A stretch of DNA of 64,000 nucleotides from Rhodovastum atsumiense (GCF_937425535.1 NZ_OW485601.1:2897501-2961500); one strand, 5' to 3'; counted from the stretch's first letter, positions 29,166-38,468 are shown. Numbers and translations: made by a program. Notes: generated from the sequence alone by a model not told the origin.

Positions 29166-30491
29166 ATGGAACAAGCCGTTACCTACGCAGCGCGTTTTGA
29201 GTCCGAGGCCACCCCCCGCCGTGTGCGTGAGGCCAAGAAGGCGACTGTCGCGGCCTCTTTCGGAACTTTCCTGGAATACTATGATTTCAGTTGCTACGGC
29301 TACGTGGCGGCCATGCTCGCCACCGCCTTCTTCCCCGGCGACAACCCCACGGCTTCCTTGCTCTCCACGCTCGCGGTCTTCGGCAGCGCCTTCATCGTCC
29401 GGCCGCTGGGCGGCATCCTCTTCGGCCATATCGGGGATCGCTACGGTCGCAAGACGGCCCTGCTGGCGACGGTGCTGCTGATGGGTCTTGCCAGTACCGG
29501 CATCGGCCTGCTGCCCACCTACGCCTCCATTGGCGTGGCCGCGCCAGCGCTCCTGATCACCCTGCGACTGCTCCAGGGACTCTCCGCCGGCGGCGAGATC
29601 GGCGGTGCGGCGTCCTATATCCGGGAATGGGCCCCACCTAACCGGCGCGCATTGTACATCTCCTTCATTCCGGGCATCGCCGTGCTGGGCAAGGCCACGG
29701 CCGCCGGGCTGGCGGGCATGGCGGCCGCGTTGTTTGCCACGAGCGCCCCCGACTGGGCCTGGCGCGTGCCCTTCCTGGTCGCGCTGCCGCTGATGCTGGG
29801 CTGCCTGTGGATCCGGCTGCGGATCGAGGACAGCCCTGAATTCGAGCATCTGCGCAACACCGGCGGGCTGGCCAAGGCGCCCTTCGCGGAACTCTTCAAG
29901 GCTTATCCGGGGTCGCTGTTCAAGCTGATGATGTTCGCGATGGTGCAGACCATCGGAACCTATATCGGCACGGTGTACGTGGCCGTGTACATGAAGACGG
30001 TGCTCCGGATCCCGCAGTCGCAGGTGGGCTTCATTGTGCTCATCGCCGTCACCTGCGCAGCGGTGCTCATTCCCGTGTTCGGATTTGTCACGGACCGTCT
30101 CGGGGCAAAGCGGACGCTTGCGATATCCTACAGTCTCTACATCGCGCTCAGCTATCCGATGTATGCCATGATGGGGCCGGAGTCCTTTAATCTCACCGTG
30201 CTCGCCCTGGTGGTGACCATGCTGCCCTATACCATGTGCCAGGCGGGGTCCTATCTGATGTATCCCGAACTTCTGCCGACCCGGGTGCGCAGCACCGGCG
30301 TCTCCTTCGGGCACAGCTTCGGATCGGTGATCGGGGGAGGACTCATGCCCTTCCTGGCCACGATGCTCATCGATTCCTTCGGTGACATCATGATCCCGAC
30401 TTACATGCTCATGGCCAACGGCATGTTGGGATTGGTCATGATCCTTTGCGTCCGGGACGCCTTGCCCGGCGACGCCCGCAAGTATCGCTGA
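29166..30491 (+). CDS. MFS transporter, metabolite:H+ symporter (MHS) family
   Basis: 441 residues, 12 membrane helices. It has the MHS start AASFGTFLEYYDFSCYGYVA, the MFS motif GHIGDRYGRKTALLATVLLMG and the family GLSAGGEIGGAASYIREWAP (ProP/KgtP/ShiA-like GxxxGGExxGAxxYxxE). These carriers import small carboxylates, betaines or shikimate with protons. In this cluster it likely imports the hydroxyacid handled by the preceding two enzymes; the actual substrate is not readable from sequence. Confidence 0.9.
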   Translation: MEQAVTYAARFESEATPRRVREAKKATVAASFGTFLEYYDFSCYGYVAAMLATAFFPGDNPTASLLSTLAVFGSAFIVRPLGGILFGHIGDRYGRKTALLATVLLMGLASTGIGLLPTYASIGVAAPALLITLRLLQGLSAGGEIGGAASYIREWAPPNRRALYISFIPGIAVLGKATAAGLAGMAAALFATSAPDWAWRVPFLVALPLMLGCLWIRLRIEDSPEFEHLRNTGGLAKAPFAELFKAYPGSLFKLMMFAMVQTIGTYIGTVYVAVYMKTVLRIPQSQVGFIVLIAVTCAAVLIPVFGFVTDRLGAKRTLAISYSLYIALSYPMYAMMGPESFNLTVLALVVTMLPYTMCQAGSYLMYPELLPTRVRSTGVSFGHSFGSVIGGGLMPFLATMLIDSFGDIMIPTYMLMANGMLGLVMILCVRDALPGDARKYR

Positions 30492-30865
30492 CGCTTCCGT
30501 GGCACGGCCGGATCGCTGTGGCAGCAGCGGGCCGGCCGTGACCGCATGGCTCCGGCGCCGTGCGCGACCGGACGGCGATGTCATGGTGGCTGGCAGGTCC
30601 TTGCGGTCGCGCAGCCATCCCACCGGTTCCGCACGCGGACCGGTCGGCGCTTCGGACTGACCAGGGCAGATAATGCCTGCGGTTTGCACGTATTGCCCGC
30701 AATACGTTGCCTGCAATCCGGCTCTGCCGGCATGACGGAGAAGAAATATGTGGGATGTCCGTCGCGATCCGTTATATTGGCTGAGAAACCGGTTACAAAG
30801 AAGCTGAACACATCTGGAAGGGGCGTCCGTTGGTGTCCACACCCAAGCAACGGACATACACGAGC
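30492..30865 (+). promoter_or_regulatory. adhE upstream region with inverted repeats
   Basis: 374 bp without a gene. Just after the permease, CACGGCCGG (30503-30511) and CCGGCCGTG (30532-30540) can form a terminator-like stem. A perfect 9-bp inverted repeat, ACGTATTGC (30688-30696) and GCAATACGT (30699-30707), lies about 160 bp before the adhE start. A TATATT (-10-like, 30773-30778) lies between it and adhE without a good -35. The arrangement suggests an activator- or redox-regulated promoter; the regulator is not identified. Confidence 0.5.
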
Positions 30866-33511
30866 ATGCCAACTGCCGATCTGGCCGGACTTGAAATCGT
30901 CATTGCCCGGGTCCGGGCCGCCCAGGAAAAATTTGCCACCTACAGCCAGGCGCAGGTCGACGCGATCTTCCGCAGCGCCGCGCTGGCCGCCGCCAATGCC
31001 CGCATCCCGCTCGCCCGGCTCGCTGCCGAGGAGACCGGCATGGGGGTGATGGAGGACAAGGTCCTCAAGAACCATTTTGCCGCCGAATATATCTACAACG
31101 CCTACAAGGACGAGAAGACCTGTGGCGTGGTCGGGGAGGACGCCGAGGCCGGCGTCATCACCATCGCCGAGCCGGTCGGCCTGATCTGCGCCATCGTGCC
31201 GACCACCAATCCGACCAGCACCACCATCTTCAAGGCGCTGATCAGCCTCAAGACCCGCAACGGCGTGATCTTCTCGCCGCACCCGCGCGCCAAGCGCGCC
31301 ACCTGCGAGGCCGCGCGCCTGGTGCTGGAGGCGGCGGTGGCGGCGGGCGCGCCGGAGGGCATCATCGGCTGGATCGACGTCCCCTCGGTCGAGCTGTCCG
31401 AGGCGCTGATGCATCATCCGGCGGTCAACCTGATCCTGGCGACCGGCGGGCCGGGCATGGTCCGCGCCGCCTATTCCTCCGGCAAGCCCGCCATCGGCGT
31501 GGGCCCGGGCAACACCCCCGCGGTGATCGACGAGCACGCCGACATCAAGCGCGCGGTCGCCTCCATCCTGATGTCGAAGACCTTCGACAACGGCGTGATC
31601 TGCGCCTCCGAGCAGGCGGTGGTGGTCGTCGATGAGGTCTACGAGGCGGTGCGCGACCGCTTCCTGCGCCATGGCGGCTACATCCTCTCCGCCGCCGAGG
31701 CCGAGGCGGTGCGTGGCGTGCTGCTGCGCAACGGCTCGCTGAACGCCGCCATCGTCGGCCAGGCCGCGACCACCATCGCCGGCATGGCGGGCATCGAGGT
31801 GCCGCCGGCCACCAAGGTGCTGATCGGCGAAGTCTCCGAGGTCTCCGAGGCCGAGGCCTTCGCCCACGAAAAGCTTTCACCCACGCTGGCGATGTACCGG
31901 GCGGCCGATTTCGCGCAGGCCTGCGACATCGCCGCCGGGCTGGTGGCGCTCGGCGGCATCGGCCACACCTCCGTGCTCTATACCGACCAGGACCTGCAGC
32001 CGGCGCGGGTGCGGGTGTTCGGCGAGCGCATGAAGACCGCGCGCGTGCTGATCAACACCCCGGCGGCGCAGGGCGGCATCGGCGACCTCTATAATTTCCG
32101 CCTTGCCCCCTCGCTCACGCTGGGCTGCGGCTCCTGGGGCGGCAACTCGATCTCGGAGAATGTCGGCCCGCAGCATTTGCTCAATCGCAAGATGGTCGCC
32201 AAGAGGGCCGAGAACATGCTCTGGCACAAGCTGCCGCGCTCGATCTACATCCGGCGGGGCTGCCTGCCCTTCGCGCTCGAGGATCTGCGCGGCAAGCGTC
32301 GCTGCATGATCGTCACCGACCGCTTCCTGTTCGAGAAAGGCTATGTCGACGGCACCGTCGACATCCTCAAGCAGCTTGGCATGGAGGTGGAGTGCTTCTA
32401 CGAGGTCAGCGCCGATCCCACGCTGGGCGTGGTGCGCCGGGCGCTGGCGCGGGCGAATGCCTTCCGGCCCGACGTGATCCTGGCCCTCGGCGGCGGCTCG
32501 CCGATGGATGCGGCCAAGATCATGTGGGTGATGTACGAGCAGCCCGACGTGCATTTCGACGACCTGGCACTGCGCTTCATGGATATCCGCAAGCGGATCT
32601 ACCGCTTCCCGAAGCTTGGGGTGAAGGCGCAGCTCGTGGCGGTGCCGACCACTTCCGGCACCGGGTCGGAAGTGACGCCCTTCGCGGTGGTCACCGACGA
32701 GGCCACCGGCGTGAAATACCCGATCGCCGATTACGAGCTGACCCCGTCGATGGCGATCATCGATGCCAACCTGGTCATGGACATGCCCAAGTCGCTGACC
32801 GCGGCGGGCGGCATTGACGCGGTGACGCATGCGCTGGAAGCCTATGTCTCCGTGGTGGCCAACGAGTTCTCCGACGGCCAGGCGCTGGAGGCGCTGCGGC
32901 TGCTGAAGGAGAACCTGCCCTCCGCCTACCAGGAAGGCGCGCGCAATCCCCGGGCCCGGGAACTGGTGCACAGTGCGGCGACCCTGGCCGGCATTGCCTT
33001 CGCCAATGCCTTCCTCGGCGTCTGCCATTCGATGGCGCACAAGCTTGGTGCCGAGTTCCACCTGCCGCACGGCCTGGCCAATGCGTTGCTGATCAGCAAC
33101 GTGGTGCGCTACAACGCCGCCGACATCCCGACCAAGCAGACCGCCTTCAGCCAGTATGACCGGCCGAAGAGCGTGCTGCGCTATGCGCAGGTGGCGCGTC
33201 ATCTCGGCCTGGGCGGCACGCGGGACCACGAGCGGGTGGCGAAGCTGATCGAGTGGATCGAACAGCTCAAGCAGACGCTTGAGATTCCGGCCTCCATCCA
33301 GGCGGCGGGCGTGCCGGAGGCCGAGTTCCTTGCTGCGGTGGACCGTATCGCGGAGGCGGCCTTCGACGACCAGTGCACCGGGGCGAACCCGCGCTATCCG
33401 CTGGTCTCCGAGATCCGGCAGTTGCTGGTCGACAGCTATTACGGCCGTGCCTATGTGGAAGCCTATGAGCGCGGCCATGTGGTTTCGGTAGGGCTCGCGG
33501 CCAACGGCTGA
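30866..33511 (+). CDS. adhE: Bifunctional aldehyde-alcohol dehydrogenase AdhE
   Basis: 881 residues, two fused enzymes: CoA-acylating aldehyde dehydrogenase (about 1-440, catalytic Cys in FDNGVICASEQ) and iron-dependent alcohol dehydrogenase (about 450-870, GGGSPMDAAKIMW and the metal site with HSMAHKLGAEFHLPHG). It converts acetyl-CoA to acetaldehyde to ethanol and forms spirosomes in known cases. The text is very close to E. coli AdhE along its whole length. The ATG at 30866 gives an N-terminus that aligns residue for residue with that protein; TTG 30830 and GTG 30833 would add 11-12 residues, with GGAAGGGG upstream of the GTG. It is rare in alphaproteobacteria. Confidence 0.96.
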   Translation: MPTADLAGLEIVIARVRAAQEKFATYSQAQVDAIFRSAALAAANARIPLARLAAEETGMGVMEDKVLKNHFAAEYIYNAYKDEKTCGVVGEDAEAGVITIAEPVGLICAIVPTTNPTSTTIFKALISLKTRNGVIFSPHPRAKRATCEAARLVLEAAVAAGAPEGIIGWIDVPSVELSEALMHHPAVNLILATGGPGMVRAAYSSGKPAIGVGPGNTPAVIDEHADIKRAVASILMSKTFDNGVICASEQAVVVVDEVYEAVRDRFLRHGGYILSAAEAEAVRGVLLRNGSLNAAIVGQAATTIAGMAGIEVPPATKVLIGEVSEVSEAEAFAHEKLSPTLAMYRAADFAQACDIAAGLVALGGIGHTSVLYTDQDLQPARVRVFGERMKTARVLINTPAAQGGIGDLYNFRLAPSLTLGCGSWGGNSISENVGPQHLLNRKMVAKRAENMLWHKLPRSIYIRRGCLPFALEDLRGKRRCMIVTDRFLFEKGYVDGTVDILKQLGMEVECFYEVSADPTLGVVRRALARANAFRPDVILALGGGSPMDAAKIMWVMYEQPDVHFDDLALRFMDIRKRIYRFPKLGVKAQLVAVPTTSGTGSEVTPFAVVTDEATGVKYPIADYELTPSMAIIDANLVMDMPKSLTAAGGIDAVTHALEAYVSVVANEFSDGQALEALRLLKENLPSAYQEGARNPRARELVHSAATLAGIAFANAFLGVCHSMAHKLGAEFHLPHGLANALLISNVVRYNAADIPTKQTAFSQYDRPKSVLRYAQVARHLGLGGTRDHERVAKLIEWIEQLKQTLEIPASIQAAGVPEAEFLAAVDRIAEAAFDDQCTGANPRYPLVSEIRQLLVDSYYGRAYVEAYERGHVVSVGLAANG

Positions 33512-33528
33512 CCCGGTGCCATGCCGTC

Positions 33529-33554
33529 GGGTCGGGACTTCAGCGTCCCGGCCC
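33529..33554 (+). terminator. Terminator-like hairpin after adhE
   Basis: GGGTCGGGAC (33529-33538) pairs with GTCCCGGCCC (33545-33554), one T-G wobble, around TTCAGC, 18 bp after the stop. No T-run follows. Confidence 0.45.
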
Positions 33555-33678
33555 GGCGCATGTCGCCGTGTCCTCGATGCCATGTGCCATTACGGCGTGG
33601 CGGCAGCCTGTTGTCTTGATCGGAACAAGGAGGCGTCGGCGGCCTGGTGCCGGGGGGTATGGGAGGGCGTGGCGGCGG

Positions 33679-34425
33679 TTATTTGCCGGAGCGGCTGTCC
33701 TTTGGCCTGATCCACCACCGAACCGGCTTCGGTTCCGCCGGTGCCCGTTTGGCCCGTGCTGTCTTCGGCTTTGCTTTCGGCGCCTGTTCCACGCGGATTT
33801 TTGCCGCCGCCACCCTGGCAATCCGGCGAGCCGGCGATGCTGCCGGGGCTTCGTCGGGTTGGTCTTCCGCCGCCAGGCGTGCGGCCAGTCGGCCCGCCAG
33901 TTCCAGTTCCGCCTTTTCGCGGGCGGCACGTTCGGCGGCGAGGGCGGTTTCGGCCTCATGCTGCTGGGCCAGCGCGCGTTGCGCAGAGGCGAGCGCTTCG
34001 TCGCGGGTCAACACCAGATGGCCAAGTTTCGTCTGCAACTCGCGGATCTTGGTCTGCGCCTCGGCAAATGACCGTTCGGCGCGTTCACGGGCGCGTCGTT
34101 CGGTGACCAACGCCAGCTCCGCCTTGGCCAGGCGGTTGGTCGGGCAGTTGGGGGAGGTCGATGCCGAGGGGGACCCCGTCGCGCCGGCCTCGCTGCGTGC
34201 CATGACGACCACCGGCACTTCCCCATCGCGCACGAAGCGCCGCCGCTGCCCGTCCTGACGGAACCGGTCCGAGCGAAAGGCGGGGGCGCCCGGAGGCGAT
34301 GGCCGTTCGCGCTGTCCGCCGTTGCCGCCAGGAATGAGACCAAGCGCACGCCGTGCCTGCATCTCTGCGGTATGAAGATCGGAGCTGTCGGGAGAAGACG
34401 GGGTCTCGTCGGAGACGTTGGTCAT
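33679..34425 (-). CDS. Hypothetical coiled-coil protein with basic tail
   Basis: Not recognised. The 248-residue product (from ATG 34425, MTNVSDETPSSPD) has a disordered Ser/Pro/Gly-rich first third, a long Ala/Glu/Arg coiled coil at about residues 98-190 (RLAKAELALVTERRARERAERSFAEAQTKIRELQ and later heptads), then a Lys/Arg/Ala-rich tail ending KPVRWWIRPKDSRSGK. The WW-containing basic end looks like a conserved anchor or nucleic-acid-binding tip. A sigma-70-like promoter lies 97 bp upstream. An earlier in-frame start at 34527 falls at the promoter -10 and is unlikely. Confidence 0.65.
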   Translation of the reverse strand: MTNVSDETPSSPDSSDLHTAEMQARRALGLIPGGNGGQRERPSPPGAPAFRSDRFRQDGQRRRFVRDGEVPVVVMARSEAGATGSPSASTSPNCPTNRLAKAELALVTERRARERAERSFAEAQTKIRELQTKLGHLVLTRDEALASAQRALAQQHEAETALAAERAAREKAELELAGRLAARLAAEDQPDEAPAASPARRIARVAAAKIRVEQAPKAKPKTARAKRAPAEPKPVRWWIRPKDSRSGK

Positions 34426-35182
34426 ATCGTCCAGATCATGTGAGCGCGTGAATGCGCGTCCGGTCACGTCTTCATCCTGTGTCTGATGAGGTTTTCGCCC
34501 AGGCAATTTGCCTGTTGCAAGTGGCACGACTATACGACGCAGTCGCTGCGATCACAAGTCTGCATGCATTTCAACCCCTCGTCGTTGGTTGACGTTTTGG
34601 TCTCTCTTGTTAATAGAGAACAGGTCGCATGGAGGCATTTTCTATCCTGGTATCATGCCTTTGCGGTGATTGAACAGCCCGCATCTCTCGGCAGGTTTCA
34701 CTGTAACGTCAGATAGCGCCCAGAGAAATAAGTAAAATCCTCGTCAATATTGTTGTCATCCGGCTGCGATTGGCCTGATCGTGCTTCCTGGACATTTTCC
34801 CTTCCAACGAATGTCTGGCCCACTCCGATGGTCGTGGCCGTGGTCCTGAGCTTCGTTGCTTGATTCGTTCGGGCGCCGCGCCAGGGGGCGGGGATGCAGT
34901 GTACTTGGCAAGGAATGAATCAGACGAAAACGATGCTGTTGTCTTGCCCCCTCCGGCTTTGGGGGCAGTTCGTCGGAACGGTTCAAAAATATCTGACCGT
35001 GCATCTGTTGCCGCAGCGTCGGTTGGCCCCGTGTGCGGCAGCAAGGGGGCATCCTGGCAAGCCTCGTTCCGTATCCTGGTCTGATATCGCGCTGCGATAA
35101 ATCCGGTTCCCTGGGATCCGAAATAGCCGGGCGGCACGCCAGGGCTCTTCGGGGGGCGGAGCAACGCCCCGAGGCGCCTGGA
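34426..35182. other. Gene-poor stretch between coiled-coil gene and polyol dehydrogenase
   Basis: 757 bp, AT-richer than average (especially 34500-34900). Short frames exist on the plus strand (34486-34716, 34860-35084) but lack ribosome-binding sites and recognisable protein character. Only the promoter at 34529-34557 and a weak stem GGGGCG/CGCCCC at 35153-35170, after the polyol dehydrogenase stop, can be pointed out. Confidence 0.5.
34529..34557 (-). promoter_or_regulatory. Candidate promoter of the coiled-coil protein gene, with adjacent palindrome
   Basis: On the minus strand TTGTGA (34552-34557) and TATAGT (34529-34534) are 17 bp apart. A short palindrome AGGCAA-T-TTGCCT (34501-34513) lies just downstream of the expected start point and could be an operator. 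Confidence 0.45.
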
Positions 35183-36664
35183 TCAGAAGCCCAGTTCCAC
35201 GGCCGCCCGTTCCAGGGTTCGGTGGCTGCCAACCTCATAGAGGCTGCCAAGCCATTTGCGAACCGGCACGGTCAGGCGCGCATCCGTGCCAAGCAATCCG
35301 AACAATGGCCGGATCGACAGCAAGGGGGCGGGATCCTGGCCACCCTCTTCCGCCTTCTGCCGCAGCAGCGCCGCCATCGGGTGGCGCACGTCGATCGGTC
35401 GCCCCTGTTCGTCATCGCCGCGCACGCGCCGCATCCAGCCGGCCAGGGCGAGGGCGAGCAGATCGATGCTGCCGCCCTGTTCCAGCCGGGCCGTGATCGG
35501 CACCACCAGCACGTTCAGCGGTGCGTCGGTGTTGACCCGTTCGACGGTGTCCTTGATGGCGGGATTGGCGAAGCGGGCGATCAGGGTCCGCTTGTAGTCG
35601 GCCAGGTCGATCCTCGGTACATCCGGCAGGGTCGGGCCGGTCTCGCGGTCCATCAGCGCCGCCATGTAGCGGCGGAACAGCGGGTCGGCCATGGTCTCAT
35701 CGATATAAGTGTAGCCGCAGAGCCGCCCCAGCGCGGCCACCGCGAGATGGCTGCCGTTGAGCAGGCGCAGCTTCATCATCTCGTACGGGGCCACGTCCGG
35801 CACGAACTGCGCGCCGACCTGTTCCCAGGCCGGCCGGCCGGCGGCGAATCTGTCCTCGATCACCCATTGCGTGAAGTCCTCGCAGACCACCGGCCAGCGG
35901 TCGGCGATGCCGTAGCGACGCTCGAGATGGGCGATGTCCTCCGGCGCCGTCACCGGCGTGATGCGGTCGACCATGGTGTTGGGGAAGGGCACATGCGCCG
36001 CGATCCATCCGGCGAGGCCGGATCCGCGCAGCTCCGCCAGCGTCAGCACCGCCTCGCGCAGCACATCGCCGTTGTGCTGGATGTTGTCGCAGGACAGCGC
36101 GGTGAACGGCGCCCCGGCCGCCGCGCGTCGCCGCCGGCAGGCTTCCACCAGGATGCCGATGGCGCTGCGGGGGCTTTCCGGGGTGGCGAGGTCCTGCCGG
36201 ATCGCCGGATGGCCGGGGTCGAGCCGGCGGGTCGCGGGATCGAGGCAATAGCCGTTCTCGGTGACGGTCAGGCTCGCGATGCGGATCGCCGGGTTGTCCA
36301 GCTCGGCCAGCAGGGCAGCGCTGGACTCGCCTGCGTAGATGATGCGCGCCACCGAGCCGATCACCGAGACGGCCTCGCCGCCGGCACCGCGCTCGATCAG
36401 GGTGTACAGCGCGTCCTGCGGCACCATGGCGTCGTGCATGCGCTTGTCGGCCGGCAGCAGGCCCGCCCCGACGATGCCCCAGGACAGCGCCGCAAGGTCG
36501 CGCTGCATCAGCTCGTGCGTGTAGCGGGCCATGTGGGCACGATGGAACCCGCCGAAGCCAAGATGCACGATGCCCGGCACGACGGTGGCGGGATCGTAGC
36601 CGGGAAGCCGCACGGGCGCCGTGATGGCGGCGAGGGTGCGGCGGCTGAGCTCGATCGCGCTCAT
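35183..36664 (-). CDS. Mannitol dehydrogenase family (polyol/hexuronate) oxidoreductase
   Basis: 493 residues of the long-chain polyol-specific dehydrogenase family (mannitol 2-dehydrogenase, fructuronate/tagaturonate reductase). Typical blocks are VHLGFGGFHRAHMARYTHELM (NAD-binding GFGxFHRAH), FTALSCDNIQHNGDVLREAV, PNTMVDRITPVT and the catalytic-Lys region MMKLRLLNGSHLAVAALG. The ATG at 36664 has AAGGGA upstream. It is 11 bp after the second permease of a polyol-type ABC transporter, which favours mannitol/sorbitol/arabitol oxidation to the ketose. It is the last gene of the operon. Confidence 0.92.
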   Translation of the reverse strand: MSAIELSRRTLAAITAPVRLPGYDPATVVPGIVHLGFGGFHRAHMARYTHELMQRDLAALSWGIVGAGLLPADKRMHDAMVPQDALYTLIERGAGGEAVSVIGSVARIIYAGESSAALLAELDNPAIRIASLTVTENGYCLDPATRRLDPGHPAIRQDLATPESPRSAIGILVEACRRRRAAAGAPFTALSCDNIQHNGDVLREAVLTLAELRGSGLAGWIAAHVPFPNTMVDRITPVTAPEDIAHLERRYGIADRWPVVCEDFTQWVIEDRFAAGRPAWEQVGAQFVPDVAPYEMMKLRLLNGSHLAVAALGRLCGYTYIDETMADPLFRRYMAALMDRETGPTLPDVPRIDLADYKRTLIARFANPAIKDTVERVNTDAPLNVLVVPITARLEQGGSIDLLALALAGWMRRVRGDDEQGRPIDVRHPMAALLRQKAEEGGQDPAPLLSIRPLFGLLGTDARLTVPVRKWLGSLYEVGSHRTLERAAVELGF

Positions 36665-36674
36665 GGAATTCCCT

Positions 36675-37499
36675 TTACTTGACGGCACCGAAGGTCAGGC
36701 CGCGCACGAGCTGTCGCTGGCTGATCCAGCCCAGTACCAGGATCGGCGCGATCGCCAGCGTGGAGGCAGCCGAGAGCTTGGCCCAGAACAACCCCTGTGG
36801 CGCCGAGAAGGAGGCAATGAAGGCGGGCAGGGGGGCGGCGTCGTGGACCGAAAGATTGAGGCTCCAGAACGCCTCGTTCCAGCACAGGATCACCGAGAGC
36901 AGCCCGGTCGAGGCGATGCCGGGGGCGACCAGCGGCAGCAGCACGTACAGGATCGCCTGGCGCACGTCGGCGCCGTCGATGCGACTGGCCTCGATGATGT
37001 CCTTTGGCGTCTCGCGGAAGAAAGTGAACAGCATCCACACGCCGATCGGCAGGTTGCTGAGTGTGTAGACAACGATCAGCGCGATGCGGGAATCGAGCAG
37101 CCCCGTGTCCCGCGCGATCAGGTAGATCGGCACCAGCACGCCGACCGCGGGCAGCATCTTGGTCGAGAGCATCCACAGCAGCGTGCCGCGGGTGCGCGGC
37201 GTCGGATAGAACGCCATGGCGAAGGCCGCCGGCACCGCGATCGCCAGCATCAGTACCGTCGTCGCCAGGGCGATCACCACGCTGTTCATGGCGAAGGCGA
37301 CATAGTTGGCGCGATCGAAGATCTCCGCGTAGTTTTCCAGCGTCGGCGCAAACAGCAATGTGGGCGGCGTCTGCACCGCCTGTGCCTCGGTCTTGAGGCT
37401 GGCCAGCCCCATCCACAGGATCGGGAAGAACATCACCACCGCCGCGGCCCAGGCCAGCACCCCGGCGGCGAGGCTGTGGCCCTTGGACGACGGCGTCAT
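36675..37499 (-). CDS. Carbohydrate ABC transporter permease (MalG/SmoG-like)
   Basis: 274 residues, six membrane helices, binding-protein-dependent permease with the ATPase-contact EAA loop IIEASRIDGADVRQAILYVLLPLVAPGIAS. It resembles the second permease of sorbitol/mannitol uptake systems. Its ATG overlaps the upstream permease stop by 4 bp. The operon has no ATP-binding subunit within this window, so a shared MsmK/MalK-type ATPase encoded elsewhere must drive it. Confidence 0.9.
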   Translation of the reverse strand: MTPSSKGHSLAAGVLAWAAAVVMFFPILWMGLASLKTEAQAVQTPPTLLFAPTLENYAEIFDRANYVAFAMNSVVIALATTVLMLAIAVPAAFAMAFYPTPRTRGTLLWMLSTKMLPAVGVLVPIYLIARDTGLLDSRIALIVVYTLSNLPIGVWMLFTFFRETPKDIIEASRIDGADVRQAILYVLLPLVAPGIASTGLLSVILCWNEAFWSLNLSVHDAAPLPAFIASFSAPQGLFWAKLSAASTLAIAPILVLGWISQRQLVRGLTFGAVK

Positions 37500-38431
37500 G
37501 CGTCGAGCTTCCGTGCCACGGTGCGCACCAGGAAGGCGGCCATGATGTTGGCCAGGACGATGGCGATCACCCCCGCTGCCGAGGCCGAGCCGACATTGAA
37601 GGCCAGCAGCGCGCGCTGGTAGATCAGGAAGGCAAGGTTGGTGGTGGCAAGCCCCGGCCCGCCGGAGGTGGTGACGTAGATCTCGGCGAAGACGCCGAGC
37701 AGGAAGATCGTTTCCATCATCACCACGACGCTGATGGCGCGGCCCATGTGCGGCACCTGGACATGCCGGAAGATCGAGACCGGCCCGGCGCCGTCGAGCC
37801 GCGCCGCCTCCAGCGTCTCCTCGTCGAGCGACTGCAGCGCCGTCAGCAGGATCAGGAAGGCGAAGGGCAGCCATTCCCAGGACACGATCATGATGACCGA
37901 GGCAAGCGGCAGCTCGGCGAACCAGTCGACCGGGGGCAGGCCGAACAGGCCGGTGATCCAGGCGAACAGCCCGTTCACCGGATGCATGAGCAGGTTCTTC
38001 CAGATCAGCGCGCTGACCGTGGGCATCACGAAGAACGGCGAGATCATCATCACCCGGGCGATGCCGCGGCCGGGGAACTCGGCCTGGAACAGGGCGGCGA
38101 GCACGGCGCCGAGGCAGACGGTGATCGCCAGCACGGCGCCGACCAGCAGCACGGTGACCCATAGCGACTGCACCAGGGCAGGATCGCGCAGCAGGAAGCG
38201 GTAGTTGTTGAAGCCCGCCCAGCCCGCCAGGTCCGGGTTCAGCATGTTGTAGCGACGGAACGAGAAATACAGCGTCATTGCCAGCGGGATCAGCGACCAC
38301 AGCAGCAGCAGCCCCACCGCCGGCGCCACCAGGGGCAGGGTGCGGACCCGTCCCCCCTGTCCGTCCGCCGCCGTGCGGGGGCGCGGCGTCAGGAATCGGC
38401 GCAGGGTCGCCGTCGCCGGGCTGCTGTGCAT
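37496..38431 (-). CDS. Carbohydrate ABC transporter permease (MalF/SmoF-like)
   Basis: 311 residues, six membrane helices after a short cytoplasmic N-terminus (first helix PLVAPAVGLLLLWSLIPLAMTLYFSF). The EAA loop reads ETLEAARLDGAGPVSIFRHVQVPHMG. It forms the heteromeric channel with the downstream permease. It starts 38 bp after the binding-protein gene. Confidence 0.9.
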   Translation of the reverse strand: MHSSPATATLRRFLTPRPRTAADGQGGRVRTLPLVAPAVGLLLLWSLIPLAMTLYFSFRRYNMLNPDLAGWAGFNNYRFLLRDPALVQSLWVTVLLVGAVLAITVCLGAVLAALFQAEFPGRGIARVMMISPFFVMPTVSALIWKNLLMHPVNGLFAWITGLFGLPPVDWFAELPLASVIMIVSWEWLPFAFLILLTALQSLDEETLEAARLDGAGPVSIFRHVQVPHMGRAISVVVMMETIFLLGVFAEIYVTTSGGPGLATTNLAFLIYQRALLAFNVGSASAAGVIAIVLANIMAAFLVRTVARKLDA

Positions 38432-38468
38432 GCGTCCCCTCCGTCTGTGCCGGGGGCCGGGGATGGAG

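Noticed and set aside
34486-35084. Two short plus-strand frames (76 and 74 residues) in the gene-poor stretch
   Set aside because: No ribosome-binding site, no hydrophobic or motif content, and atypical codon use; nothing supports translation.
36675-38300. 541-residue frame that would fuse a long upstream part to the second sugar permease
   Set aside because: Only the part from 37499 on resembles a permease; the upstream part is the other permease read out of frame, and a 4-bp ATGA overlap gives the true start.
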